Source: a bacterium (GTDB lineage: Bacteria; Elusimicrobiota; Elusimicrobia; UBA1565; UBA9628). Taken from it: DNA of 64,000 bases. The position numbers and the translations under genes were made by a program. The notes below the pieces were generated by a model. The model saw only the letters and a list, made by a program, of their open reading frames with translations. It did not search any database and was not told the DNA's origin. This document shows positions 18,059 through 26,449 of this stretch, piece after piece (the first letter of the stretch is position 1; every line of letters starts with the position of its first letter). The stretch lies in assembly GCA_021822495.1 (NCBI GenBank), contig JAKAQO010000002.1, positions 97,044-161,043 of the forward strand, in the 5' to 3' direction.

Positions 18059-19387
18059 TTAACTCCGTTTAGGAATCTCAAAAACCTCGTTATCTTTAAG
18101 AACATCGACGAAACTCCCAAACTCGTTATAACCTTCCGGTTCACAAGTGTGGATAGGGATGAGACGTCGGGGATTGAGCGCTAAAGCCAGGCGGTTGAGA
18201 TCTGCTGGTGACGCATGTCCGCTCGTGTGCGCATTTTCAAGAGCGATTTCATGTTTATCCAGAAAGGCTTGGACCTTTTTAAAAGAATCGTCCTTTTTAT
18301 AGCCCTCATACATCGAATAAATCATGACCGCGTCCTTAAAATTCTTGATAAGCTCAATTTTAGATTTCGATGTTTCCCGGTAAACCACGATGAAACGTCC
18401 CGGGGAACGGGCGATTTCTCGAAAGTTGATTTCAAAGGGATTACATTTTTTGAGAAATTCTTTGTGCTCGCTATTCAGAAGCTTCCTCGCATGAGGCTTA
18501 GTGTAAAGAACCCTGAAATTTTTCCAGCTGGAAGCCGGATGCGGCAAGGTGGAAACCTTGAGCGAGTCGAGAACGTAGGCGGTATAGAGATCAACGACCA
18601 AATGGCTTTTTGTTTGCAATGCCGCGCGGTAAAGGCCGACGATCCTATCGATATTTTGCCCTGAGACCATAACGAGCTTAAGGCCCTTATATTTCTTGAC
18701 GAGATAAATGATGTCTATTTCGATTTCCTGTTCGGTCTTGAATTTTTCGGCGCTTCGCCCCAGGGTGGTGCCTTCCATAATCAGCGCGTCCACCGGCGCG
18801 GGAGGATGGGAGATCAAATCCTCGAAAAGTTTGCTCTTTCTCCCGTGGGCGCGGAAATCCCCTGAGTAAAAAATGCTTTTGCCTTCGGCTTCGATTAGGA
18901 AAGCCATCGCGTCAAAAGCCGAGTGATCCATGAGGTATGGGGTCACGCGAAAATCTCCAATTTGAACGGGCTTTTTATTTTTCAGCGGTTTTCTTTGGAA
19001 ATTCCGAATATTAAAATTGGAGTGTGAAAACATACTCGACGCCTCGATCAGGACCTCGGTCTTGGAACCGAGGTAAATGGGAATCTCCGGATTGAGGTAT
19101 TCCAAAAATCCGTAGTGGTCCTGATGCGCGTGGGAGATGAGAACGGCTTGCGGCGGCGGAGCGTCTTGAACGTTTGCGTAGAGCCCCGGAACCTGCGGCA
19201 GGATTTTTTCATCGAGAAGCTGCCGCGGGGTTTTACCCCGAATAGAGAGTATCTCAAACCGCGCTTTTTTGTCTCCGGGGCTTACCAGCGGGACCCCCAA
19301 GTCGAGAACAATCCGGGATTTCCCCGAAGTAATCTCGACACAGGAGCCCCCGATCTCATGCGTCCCGCGACGGATAATGAGGTTCAT
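18059..19387 (-). CDS. RNase J-like metallo-beta-lactamase/beta-CASP nuclease
   Basis: A 442-residue MBL-fold protein. The metal site is seen as SHAHQDHYG (HxHxDH), YLMDHSAFDA and IFYSGDFRAHG. Beta-CASP features follow: VMVSGQN, HTSGHASP (the SGHA motif of RNase J) and a final LIPIHTCEPEGYNEF with the last His. RNase J is usually about 550 residues, so its C-terminal domain is missing here. The family are RNA or DNA nucleases. ATG 19387 overlaps the upstream stop (ATGA); a TTG nine bases earlier is less likely. It is coupled to a possible PD-(D/E)XK gene and followed by the ankyrin gene, so this is an accessory enzyme and probably not the housekeeping RNase J. Confidence 0.85.
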   Translation of the reverse strand: MNLIIRRGTHEIGGSCVEITSGKSRIVLDLGVPLVSPGDKKARFEILSIRGKTPRQLLDEKILPQVPGLYANVQDAPPPQAVLISHAHQDHYGFLEYLNPEIPIYLGSKTEVLIEASSMFSHSNFNIRNFQRKPLKNKKPVQIGDFRVTPYLMDHSAFDAMAFLIEAEGKSIFYSGDFRAHGRKSKLFEDLISHPPAPVDALIMEGTTLGRSAEKFKTEQEIEIDIIYLVKKYKGLKLVMVSGQNIDRIVGLYRAALQTKSHLVVDLYTAYVLDSLKVSTLPHPASSWKNFRVLYTKPHARKLLNSEHKEFLKKCNPFEINFREIARSPGRFIVVYRETSKSKIELIKNFKDAVMIYSMYEGYKKDDSFKKVQAFLDKHEIALENAHTSGHASPADLNRLALALNPRRLIPIHTCEPEGYNEFGSFVDVLKDNEVFEIPKRS

Positions 19388-20073
19388 TCGGGCCAATAAC
19401 CTCCAACATAATCAATTTTGCTTTCACTCAGGCGATCAGCAGAGGCCAATATAATTCGAGCTTCGGTTTTTTCAGCCATAAATTCAATGAGCTTAAGAGC
19501 TTTTTGGAGCCTATTATCTCTCTTTGATGTTGGGTAAAAGTATTTGTGTGGAGCTAACACCATTCCCCAGGCGCCTTTAAAATCTTTATCATTGAAAAAC
19601 TGTTTAACATTTCCAACATTTGCCCGAAGCATACGGACCTGTTGCAAGTTTTCGACAACGGCAAACCAAACATCATTCGCGGTTATTTTAACCTCAACCG
19701 CGAGTGGATGGCTGACTGACCTTCTATCTTCCACCCTCCCGAGACAATCCGGTATCACTTGTCCACGCCGTTGGGTTCCCAGTGCCATGTTATGCGCCAC
19801 TCCGTATATATCCAAATGCTTCTTGGGGAGCCGGGAATTGTTGACTAGAAGATGTTTTCTTTCCTCATTACCTATGTTTAGAAATTTATATTCTATGCAT
19901 TTTTCCCCTTTCACTTCCCCGCTTTTTCTATATCCGAAAATACCTTTCCATTCCTCCCGATTGAGTCCATCACGAGGACTAGTTTTCCACATTTTCAAAA
20001 CATCTTTATAATTGCCGGCATCTTCCCTAAGTTCTTTCCACTGATCAGACCAGTCCTTGAATTCCATTTTCAT
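19384..20073 (-). CDS. Unknown protein, possible PD-(D/E)XK nuclease
   Basis: I do not recognise the family of this 229-residue protein. Its central part reads VIPDCLGRVEDRR, then HPLAVEVKITANDVWFAVV, which fits the PD-x(n)-ExK active site (Asp in IPDCL, Glu and Lys in VEVK) followed by an amphipathic helix (ENLQQVRML). Many restriction-like nucleases look like this. The N-terminus is Trp/Lys/Asp-rich (KDWSDQWKEL) and soluble. The stop overlaps the MBL nuclease start by 4 nt. The fold assignment rests on the motif alone and needs structure-based searching. Confidence 0.5.
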   Translation of the reverse strand: MKMEFKDWSDQWKELREDAGNYKDVLKMWKTSPRDGLNREEWKGIFGYRKSGEVKGEKCIEYKFLNIGNEERKHLLVNNSRLPKKHLDIYGVAHNMALGTQRRGQVIPDCLGRVEDRRSVSHPLAVEVKITANDVWFAVVENLQQVRMLRANVGNVKQFFNDKDFKGAWGMVLAPHKYFYPTSKRDNRLQKALKLIEFMAEKTEARIILASADRLSESKIDYVGGYWPE

Positions 20074-20091
20074 ATTCCCTCCTCCTTTATT

Positions 20092-20433
20092 TTATTTTCG
20101 TTTATTGCAATGAAGATCGCATGAGACAAAAATCCCCGGGGAAACTTCCCGCATTTTGGGAAATAAAACGGAACCGCTCATGTCTCCCACCCGCCCGTCT
20201 TGAAATCTCACCAGAGGGCTTCTTTCGTTTTCAAAAACTGGCGACGGGCTTTCTCCGGAGGAAGCGGGCAAATAATATTTCTTGACGACGACCCGGCGAA
20301 TGACGATTGGGCGCGCGGCGGTTTTGTTTTCGTGGACGGCGATGCTCTCGGGATTTTTGCGCTGATTGACGAGCGCCCCGAAACAAAGAGTCGAAAAAAC
20401 GGCCCCAATAGACGCGATGACTTTCATATTCAT
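20092..20433 (-). CDS. Small exported or membrane-anchored protein
   Basis: A 113-residue protein starting MNMKVIASIGAVFSTLCFG, which looks like a signal anchor, followed by a basic Val/Arg-rich stretch (IVIRRVVVKKYYL) and a C-terminal part with two cysteines (VSCDLHCNKRK). A GAGGGAG sequence lies about 10 nt before the ATG. It lies 47 nt after the previous small membrane gene and 18 nt before the next gene, inside the same run. Family and function are unknown. Confidence 0.55.
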   Translation of the reverse strand: MNMKVIASIGAVFSTLCFGALVNQRKNPESIAVHENKTAARPIVIRRVVVKKYYLPASSGESPSPVFENERSPLVRFQDGRVGDMSGSVLFPKMREVSPGIFVSCDLHCNKRK

Positions 20434-20480
20434 GTTAGTGTGCTCCCTCTTTTAATGTTTGTCAATGTTTGTTTCATGGC

Positions 20481-20711
20481 TCAAAGCTTTTTGATAAATT
20501 CCTCGGCGGAATGGGACAAAATAAGTTTTTTTGCGAGCGTCCCAGACTCCGCAATGGGAGGGGTTTTGGAACGGCTCTTTTGCGGCTTCCCATTGACCAT
20601 CCAATGAACGAGCAAAATAGCCCCCGCGATCACGGGTCCGCCCATAATTGTGGCCAGCATAATGACGGCGCACGCGACGAAAAAGAAAAAACCTTTCCCT
20701 GTCTTTTTCAT
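20481..20711 (-). CDS. Small membrane protein
   Basis: A 76-residue protein: a basic start (MKKTGKG), a long hydrophobic region able to form two helices or a hairpin (FFFFVACAVIMLATIMGG, then AGAILLVHWMV), and a hydrophilic tail. It starts 9 nt after the AAA+ gene stops. A different frame at 20452-20724 also overlaps that stop, but it is Arg/Phe-rich and lacks a plausible domain. Function unknown; a membrane anchor for the AAA+ complex is possible. Confidence 0.55.
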   Translation of the reverse strand: MKKTGKGFFFFVACAVIMLATIMGGPVIAGAILLVHWMVNGKPQKSRSKTPPIAESGTLAKKLILSHSAEEFIKKL

Positions 20712-20720
20712 TTTTTTCTC

Positions 20721-22238
20721 TCATGCGTTGGTTCCATTTTCCAGGAAGTCCAACTTCGAGACAAACCTCTCATCTTCGGGCTCAAAGATGATTTCCTCGG
20801 GCTCATTTTGTCTTTCCCCGGGCTCTCGATTAAACAAAAAAGGCGAGAGATTAGACTCTAAAATTCGCTTAAGGCCGCGCGCCCCGGTTTTATTTTTGAG
20901 GGCTTGTTCCGCCACCCATTCGATCGAGGCGGGAGGAATTCTCAGATTGATTCCGCTGGCCTCAAACACGGCTTGATACTGGCTGATTAAATTATTTTTC
21001 GGCTTGGTCATGATATTGACGAGGTCTTCTTTCTCCAAGGAGTTTAAAACGATGAAATCGGCGAAGCGGCCGATAAACTCCGGCATGAAACCGTAGGCCT
21101 GAAGGTCTTCCGTTGAGACCTGGCTTAAGATATTTGCGTCGTTTTTGGCGTTTCTCTCGTTTAAAAATCCAATTCCGCGTTTTTGGATTCGAGCCTTGAT
21201 GATGTCTTCAAGGCCCGAAAAAGCCCCGCTGACGATAAACAAAATCCCGCTCACATCAAAGCTTTTTCGCCCCGAGACCACGATTTCGCCGTCTAGCATC
21301 TTCAACAATTCCTGTTGAACGGAAAGACCGGCGATATCGCGGCCATTTGAATTCTTATGCGCGATTTTGTCTATTTCATCAATATAGATGATGCCTTGCT
21401 CCGCCCTGTTCATATCATGGTTCGCCTTTTCGTAGAGATCATGGAGCATGCCGTCGACATTAAAACCGACGTATCCTGTCTTCGTGTACTGCGTGGCGTC
21501 GCAAAACGCAATGGGAACGTCCAAAACTGCCGCCAAGGCTTTGCAGAGATGGGTTTTTCCAGATCCAGTCGGCCCAATCATGAGAATATTGGTCTTTTGA
21601 ATCCTATCGAGCCCTTTTTTCTTTTTATTGAGCTTAGAGACTTGGAAATGTTTAAACGCCGCTATTGAGAGGGCTTGTCTAGCTTTTTCTTGTCCGCTTG
21701 CGTAGCGGCTGAGCTTCTCATAAATCGCGGAAGCCGAAAGCCGGCTTGATTTTGAGCGGGTCTTGGGAGACTTTTCTTCCAAAATATATCGCAGAATCTC
21801 ATCTTCAAGAACGAAATATTTCCCAACATAATTGTGCTCATTCAGAGTAACAATCTTTTTCTTGAGGAGATTGGATTGAGGGTACAGGTATTTCATAGCC
21901 GCGATATGTTCATCCGCCTTGTCATAAGCGATGAATTTTCTGAGGTTGTCCGCGCGATATAATTCCTCGCGCCCATAAACCGCCGCGAAAACGAGCGCCC
22001 ACAAAATCATGGCTTCCCCGTCGTCGAGTTTGTGTTTTTTGATTAGCTTTTCCATTCGGATATCCGCGCCCTTTTGAACGGCTTCTTGCGCGCGTTTTCG
22101 GATGTCAGCGCGGATTTCTTTGAGGGTTTCCCATTCCGAACTCTTTAAGGTTCTGGGACAAGAATCCTCTCTTGGTCCCAGAAAAAGGCGAACGAACGAA
22201 AAACAATCGTCAAGATAATTTCTATTTTCTTGGTTCAT
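20721..22238 (-). CDS. ClpX-like AAA+ unfoldase with a novel N-terminal domain
   Basis: The 505-residue protein has a C-terminal ClpX-type ATPase. It shows Walker A GPTGSGKTHL, the pore loop GYVGFNV, Walker B GIIYIDEIDKIA and the sensor-2 region TGARGLKRILE. The IGF tripeptide used by ClpX to dock ClpP is kept (KRGIGFLN). The ClpX zinc-binding domain is absent. In its place are about 170 residues of helical sequence (DGEAMILWALVFAAVYGREEL and onwards) that I do not recognise. The start lies 17 nt inside the upstream gene and has a GAGGA sequence. It may feed a target to ClpP, or unfold a partner encoded in the same operon. Confidence 0.85.
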   Translation of the reverse strand: MNQENRNYLDDCFSFVRLFLGPREDSCPRTLKSSEWETLKEIRADIRKRAQEAVQKGADIRMEKLIKKHKLDDGEAMILWALVFAAVYGREELYRADNLRKFIAYDKADEHIAAMKYLYPQSNLLKKKIVTLNEHNYVGKYFVLEDEILRYILEEKSPKTRSKSSRLSASAIYEKLSRYASGQEKARQALSIAAFKHFQVSKLNKKKKGLDRIQKTNILMIGPTGSGKTHLCKALAAVLDVPIAFCDATQYTKTGYVGFNVDGMLHDLYEKANHDMNRAEQGIIYIDEIDKIAHKNSNGRDIAGLSVQQELLKMLDGEIVVSGRKSFDVSGILFIVSGAFSGLEDIIKARIQKRGIGFLNERNAKNDANILSQVSTEDLQAYGFMPEFIGRFADFIVLNSLEKEDLVNIMTKPKNNLISQYQAVFEASGINLRIPPASIEWVAEQALKNKTGARGLKRILESNLSPFLFNREPGERQNEPEEIIFEPEDERFVSKLDFLENGTNA

Positions 22239-22764
22239 GGCTTGATTCCTCCTCCACTAAAATATCCCGGAGATGTTGATGGGCTGTTTTATCCAAGCGC
22301 GTAATTAAATTATCGCCGGGAATGCCGATGTCTTGCCAGATATCACGGTGGCTGATTCCCGCCCTTTTTCCGGCGCTGTCCATGGTCTTAGACATGGAGC
22401 CGCGACACCCCGCCAGGCTTTGATTTAAACCGTGTCCATCTTCCTTATTAAAAGCGTTCCAATGGTTTTTCCGCGCTTCCCTCATGGCGGCCTCGCGCAT
22501 CTCCTTGCGAGTGGCTTCTCCTTTTTCGGATTTCGCGAGCAATTTGAGGATCGCGATTTGCGTGGGAACTTTTCCGCAACGATCGACAATCTCTTGCATG
22601 ATTTCCCGGCTGACCAGCCCTTTTTGAGGTTTTGCCTCAGGAGCAGCCGCCGAAGGTAAAGCGACTTTCTCAACGATAAGCCGCGCGAACATCTCATGAA
22701 TTTTTTCGTCGTCTGACTCGATGTTGATGGTGGTGTCATTTATTTTTATCGTAGTTGTTTTCAT
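22222..22764 (-). CDS. Unknown protein, first gene of the AAA+/nuclease/ankyrin operon
   Basis: A 180-residue soluble protein starting MKTTTIKINDTTINIESDDE, a beta-type N-terminus like that of small DNA-binding or adaptor proteins. The middle (GKVPTQIAILKLLAKSEKGE, then ATRKEMREAAMREARK) could form a winged helix with a charged recognition helix. I recognise no family. It may be a regulator or substrate adaptor for the AAA+ protein whose start it overlaps. The ATG lies 10 nt after a -10 box, with no ribosome binding site, so the mRNA may be almost leaderless. Confidence 0.55.
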   Translation of the reverse strand: MKTTTIKINDTTINIESDDEKIHEMFARLIVEKVALPSAAAPEAKPQKGLVSREIMQEIVDRCGKVPTQIAILKLLAKSEKGEATRKEMREAAMREARKNHWNAFNKEDGHGLNQSLAGCRGSMSKTMDSAGKRAGISHRDIWQDIGIPGDNLITRLDKTAHQHLRDILVEEESSHEPRK

Positions 22765-22772
22765 AATGTTTC

Positions 22773-22803
22773 ATAGTGTAATATACTATTTTCACTTTGT
22801 CAA
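22773..22803 (-). promoter_or_regulatory. Strong promoter with overlapping inverted repeat
   Basis: Minus strand: -35 TTGACA (22798-22803), a 17-bp spacer, and -10 TACACT (22775-22780). An interrupted palindrome at 22773-22789 (ATAGT and ACTAT arms, 7-bp centre) covers the -10, a likely repressor site. Directly upstream is a hairpin with 6-bp arms AGGCCC and GGGCCT (22803-22819). The start codon is 10 nt past the -10. Confidence 0.7.
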
Positions 22804-23072
22804 GGCCCAAAAAGGGCCTAGATGATCCAGAAGCAAGCTGGCTTACTCGATGATTATATACGTTTGCCTCTAAAATTTTGCAAAAAAGAGGATATTTTTA
22901 GGGGAAATAAAAAAATCGTGGAGCTTTTACAGGCCCCAAAGGCCAATGGGAAGCCAGAAGACTAAGTATTTTTTCCTTATTAATATAAGGATTTGACTCA
23001 CTTTCTGTTAAAAACCGCCGGGCAAAGCGTTCATTCTACCGCAACTCCGAGAAAAGTATAAAAATCCCCCAT
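22804..23072. other. Intergenic region upstream of the operon promoter
   Basis: Together with the promoter this is a gene-free stretch of 308 bp. It is AT-rich. Besides the AGGCCC hairpin it holds an inverted repeat CCTTAT-TAAT-ATAAGG at 22975-22990. I see no ORF with protein-like composition, no tRNA and no clear terminator for the upstream DUF2130 gene. Confidence 0.5.
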
Positions 23073-24299
23073 TCATCGGATAGGTTCGGAATTTCCCGCG
23101 CTGTCAACTTCGTCATGCGCGGACATCTCAAGAGACGCAATGGGCGCAAGCTGAGTTCCGATAAGCCCCTGCAAATCGCCGTACATTCCCGAGGTATTGT
23201 GAATAACCCGCTCAATCTGCTTTTCCCGCTTGGCCCAGGTCCGTTCCATGGCGCGTTTTTCGGAATCGAGATCGCCCTTCATCGCCACGAAGGCTTCCAC
23301 GATGGCTTCAATCCGGTGCCGAAACTCCGACCCTGAAAGGTATTGGTAAATCAATTCCATCTTCTCGCCTTTGCCGGCCATGGCGTTTTGCGCCTGCGCC
23401 AGTTGGGCGATGCCGGCGCGCAACGCTGTCGCAAGTCCGACTAAAGACGCGAAATCCGTCACCCAAATGCCTTCATATTGTCCGATATGATGAATGCCTT
23501 TTGGCAGGACCGCGGAAACAATCACCCCGAAATCAGCCTTGGCCTCTCTCATGTCGTCCTTGAGCTTTTGAATCCAAGCGTCAGACCAAGCCTTTGTGCG
23601 CTTGGATTCCCAAAGAATGCTTCCATGAATTTTTCCGGAAGAAGAGCGCACTCGTTGAAAGGCGTCCGCGCCGCGCACGCCCTTGGCAACCGGCTCGATC
23701 TCGTCAAAACGGAAACTGGAGCTAAGAATTTCTTCCAGCGCCAGCTCTTGAACTTCCCCCTGAGACTGTTGCGAACCCTGCTCGGCTTTTCGTTTTAAAT
23801 CCTCAATTTGACGGCGCATGTCCTCAAGCTGCTTGTCTTTTTCGCGTTCGCGCAGATGATGTTCCTCGGCGGCCTTGGCGAGAGCGTCCTCGCGGATTTT
23901 AGCGCGTTCGGTATCGAGCTTTCGTTCAAGCTCCAAGGCCAAGCTCCGTTCGCGGTCTTCAAGCTCTCTTTGCTTCTTGCGCAAAGCGAGTTCTTGCTTT
24001 TGGGCCTCGTCTAAAAGTTTTGCCTTCTCGGATAATTCGGACCGCAAGTCCTTCATATCCTTGGCGAGAGCCTCTTCGGCCCGCTTTTTCGCGGCTTTTT
24101 CCAGAGCGGCGCGTTCCCCGGCGAGTTCTTGAGCGTGTTCTTTTTTAATGGCCTCGATGGCGGCTTCATGCTCGCGCTCTTTCCGTTTGTTCTCGGATTC
24201 AAAATCATTGCGAAGCTTTTCCTCGATGGGATGCGTCAACGCCTCGGTCAGAAGAATTTTCTTTCCGCAATGGGGACAAGTTATTGATTGGTCAGTCAT
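23073..24299 (-). CDS. DUF2130 family coiled-coil protein
   Basis: A 408-residue protein beginning with a half zinc-ribbon (ITCPHCGKK), then about 150 residues of highly charged coiled coil. The conserved DUF2130 domain follows (EIEPVAKGVRGADAFQRV, then GSILWESKRTKAWSDAWI, then ADFGVIVSAVLPKG). The ILWESKRTKAW segment carries the ExK of a PD-(D/E)XK-like core. The family is widespread and uncharacterised, often near DNA-processing or defence genes. A GAGAGG sequence precedes the ATG. It has its own intergenic regions on both sides. Confidence 0.85.
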   Translation of the reverse strand: MTDQSITCPHCGKKILLTEALTHPIEEKLRNDFESENKRKEREHEAAIEAIKKEHAQELAGERAALEKAAKKRAEEALAKDMKDLRSELSEKAKLLDEAQKQELALRKKQRELEDRERSLALELERKLDTERAKIREDALAKAAEEHHLREREKDKQLEDMRRQIEDLKRKAEQGSQQSQGEVQELALEEILSSSFRFDEIEPVAKGVRGADAFQRVRSSSGKIHGSILWESKRTKAWSDAWIQKLKDDMREAKADFGVIVSAVLPKGIHHIGQYEGIWVTDFASLVGLATALRAGIAQLAQAQNAMAGKGEKMELIYQYLSGSEFRHRIEAIVEAFVAMKGDLDSEKRAMERTWAKREKQIERVIHNTSGMYGDLQGLIGTQLAPIASLEMSAHDEVDSAGNSEPIR

Positions 24300-24844
24300 A
24301 AGAAACCTCTCATTTTATCCAAATGTTGATGGATAACGATCTTAAGCCACCGTCTTTTTACGATCTTTCTAAGTCCAAAGACGCCTTCCGCTTCTGCCGA
24401 ACCCGCCAGTTGCGAGCCCAGTCCAAGGCCGTATATCCTGATTTGTGCCGAAGGTCAAGCCTGTCCCCAGGGCCAATTAAGGTCAGAGCAATTTCCGCGT
24501 GTCCGCAGGGAAATTATTATAATGCCTCTTCCAGATTAAATTAGTATAAAGCCCAAACTGAATGTTGTCAATAGAAATTGCCTATCGCCGCTGGCGTCAA
24601 TGTAAATCTAGGCATCCTCCAAATGTTCGCGAACATTCAAAAACACCAAATGGGTCGCGTATTTGCAGAATGATTCCCTAACCTTAAAACCCAGGTTATT
24701 GCCGGTCGGTTCGGCCAAACACTACGTCGCAGAAAAGTCAAAAAGCTACCGGGCGGCCGCTTTCGGCGGATCGATCAACTCGCACTGGCGACGAAGGCCA
24801 ACTGACTCCCCCAACGATGCTACCAGGTCTTGAACGGGCTAGGG
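24300..24844. other. 545-bp gap holding a decayed DUF3800 gene
   Basis: No intact gene is seen. The only recognisable content is the minus-strand DUF3800 remnant at 24575-24700. The plus-strand frame at 24323-24544 has no recognisable domain. The left part lies upstream of the DUF2130 gene and probably holds its promoter (GGATAAAATGAG near its start). Confidence 0.6.
24575..24700 (-). pseudogene. DUF3800 gene fragment
   Basis: The minus-strand translation (GFKVRESFCKYATHLVFLN, then VREHLEDA, stop, IYIDASGDRQF) aligns with residues of the intact DUF3800 protein at 28675-29319 with about seven differences in 39, one being an in-frame TAG. Similarity ends at both sides. It is a decayed second copy in the same orientation. 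Confidence 0.85.
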
Positions 24845-26449
24845 CTAATCGATATTTACGCCGTTTCCCTCCAGGATTTTTTTCAACTCGGTAGCGTTAA
24901 TCTCAACCTCATGGTGCCACTCAATCAATTTCACTTTCGCCTTCCTACACTTCAGGCGTTTGCGCTGGTCCCGCTCCTGGTTTTCTCTAAATTGGCTCTC
25001 ACCTCCAAAATAATCCACGGCTTCAAAGTGCTGGCTCCCTTGGTATTCAATCGCAATGTCCAAGCTAGGAACAAATATATCGAGGTGCTGTGGGCTGAGC
25101 CATTTCGGACGAAAGTGCTGAAGGGCATCAGGGAAGAGCCCCTTCACCAAGTTAAATAGTCGAGTCTCTGACACCCAGCCCTCGCCGATCTTTGGCAAGC
25201 CATGCTTTTCCCGAAGTCGATTTTCGGCATCTCTCAAAATTTCATCACAGACATCGAGGAAGGGGTTGCGATCAAGCATCATGTACGCAGTATCGATGTG
25301 GTATCCGCTGTGCCCCCGTATAACCTCATAAAGTTTCTTTCCACCAATTTGGACGAAATTACCCGTGTAGGAAATCCCGTCCGTCCAGGCAAAGCTCTCT
25401 TTGACATCTCCGGCCTTTAGCTCGTTGAGCGGCACCTTCTTGTTTTTCCGGAAGCAACATTCTTCGAGCTTCGATACTTCATAATTTCGATCAACAACGA
25501 GTTTCTGATGGGCGCCCGGGGTGAGGACCACGAACGGTCTTTCGGGAACTTCACTCTTGAAAACATATCTCCGCGTACATAGAAAGGGATTAGGGAATTC
25601 GCCGAAAAGCCGACCTTCCTTGACTTCGCCTTCTTGGCAATAGGATCTGGGCGCCTGAATCAATGGAAGCTTAAATCGGTGAACATGCCCGCGTGAATCG
25701 ACCCGTACCGCCCTTCGGTTTCGTTCTCGGATATCCTTTTCGATCCCCTCCATAGTGGGAGCTTCTTCCATGAGGACATCCGTCGCAGTGGGTTTCCCAC
25801 AGGAATGTCGCTCTCTTAGTTCTGCGTCAATTTCCCGGACATAGGCATCGACGTTTTCAACAAGAAAGCGATCCATGGATGATTTCGGGCGAGAGAAAAG
25901 AATATCCCTGCCGGCGAGCTCTTTACCAGCCAAGCGCTTTAGGTAGACCAACTCGGGATGTAACGGACCGTAATACTCATTTCCGAGGTTCCTGTAGTAC
26001 ACCGTCAGCGCCGTCTCGTAGTCTCGTCTTTCGATAGCCTTCCGGATGACTTCGTAGTTACTGACCGGGTCGGGAGGCCGCTTTTCTGAAAACCCCAGCG
26101 TTCCGTAGTCGTCTATCACCTGGGCGTACCCGTGCGTGGCCAGTAGCCGCATAATATCCTGCTGTTTCTCGTAAAACAATCCGGGCCCGACGTAGACGTT
26201 ATTGCGGAACTCCGATTCGAACCATTTCCTCGGCAACCGATCATAGCCCAGCCGGAAGGACAGCTTGGAGATGAACGCAAGAAAATCAATATCGGTATCC
26301 TCAACGGTTAATTCGTAATAAAGCTTTTTGGGGTCACTCCCATTGACGATCCTTAGCCCACGATGCCCCTCAACGGCTTCCATGACTTGTTGAAAGCGCT
26401 TGCTCTTCGAAGGGCCAAAATAGAGCTTAAATTTTCCCATACCATGCAC
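24845..26449 (-). CDS. Unknown large protein with a C-terminal Vsr/PD-(D/E)XK-like nuclease domain
   Basis: A 534-residue soluble protein. The last 100 residues contain HLDIFVPSLDIAIEYQGSQH, then FEAVDYFGGESQF, then QERDQRKRLKCRKAKVKLIE. This is the pattern of Vsr-like or DUF559-like endonuclease folds: Asp in LDIF, Glu in IEYQG, then a helix with a basic patch. The first 430 residues are unfamiliar (GKFKLYFGPSKSKRFQQVM and onwards). The GTG at 26449 overlaps the stop of the upstream frame (TAGTG); ATG 26440 is an alternative start. It is probably a two-gene unit with the upstream frameshifted gene, and a defence role is possible. Confidence 0.6.
   Translation of the reverse strand: MHGMGKFKLYFGPSKSKRFQQVMEAVEGHRGLRIVNGSDPKKLYYELTVEDTDIDFLAFISKLSFRLGYDRLPRKWFESEFRNNVYVGPGLFYEKQQDIMRLLATHGYAQVIDDYGTLGFSEKRPPDPVSNYEVIRKAIERRDYETALTVYYRNLGNEYYGPLHPELVYLKRLAGKELAGRDILFSRPKSSMDRFLVENVDAYVREIDAELRERHSCGKPTATDVLMEEAPTMEGIEKDIRERNRRAVRVDSRGHVHRFKLPLIQAPRSYCQEGEVKEGRLFGEFPNPFLCTRRYVFKSEVPERPFVVLTPGAHQKLVVDRNYEVSKLEECCFRKNKKVPLNELKAGDVKESFAWTDGISYTGNFVQIGGKKLYEVIRGHSGYHIDTAYMMLDRNPFLDVCDEILRDAENRLREKHGLPKIGEGWVSETRLFNLVKGLFPDALQHFRPKWLSPQHLDIFVPSLDIAIEYQGSQHFEAVDYFGGESQFRENQERDQRKRLKCRKAKVKLIEWHHEVEINATELKKILEGNGVNID

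Noticed and set aside
15393-18062. Many long plus-strand frames opposite the ankyrin gene
   Set aside because: They mirror the periodic ankyrin codons (repeated IHIRSG, RSVAI patterns), which is expected for antisense of a repeat gene.
20452-20724. 90-codon frame overlapping the AAA+ stop by 4 nt
   Set aside because: The 76-codon frame at 20481-20711 in the same place gives a credible membrane protein, whereas this one is Arg/Phe-rich and domain-free.
22803-22819. Intrinsic terminator for DUF2130
   Set aside because: The hairpin is followed by TGACAAAG on the minus strand, with no T-run, and it adjoins the -35 box, so a regulatory role fits better.
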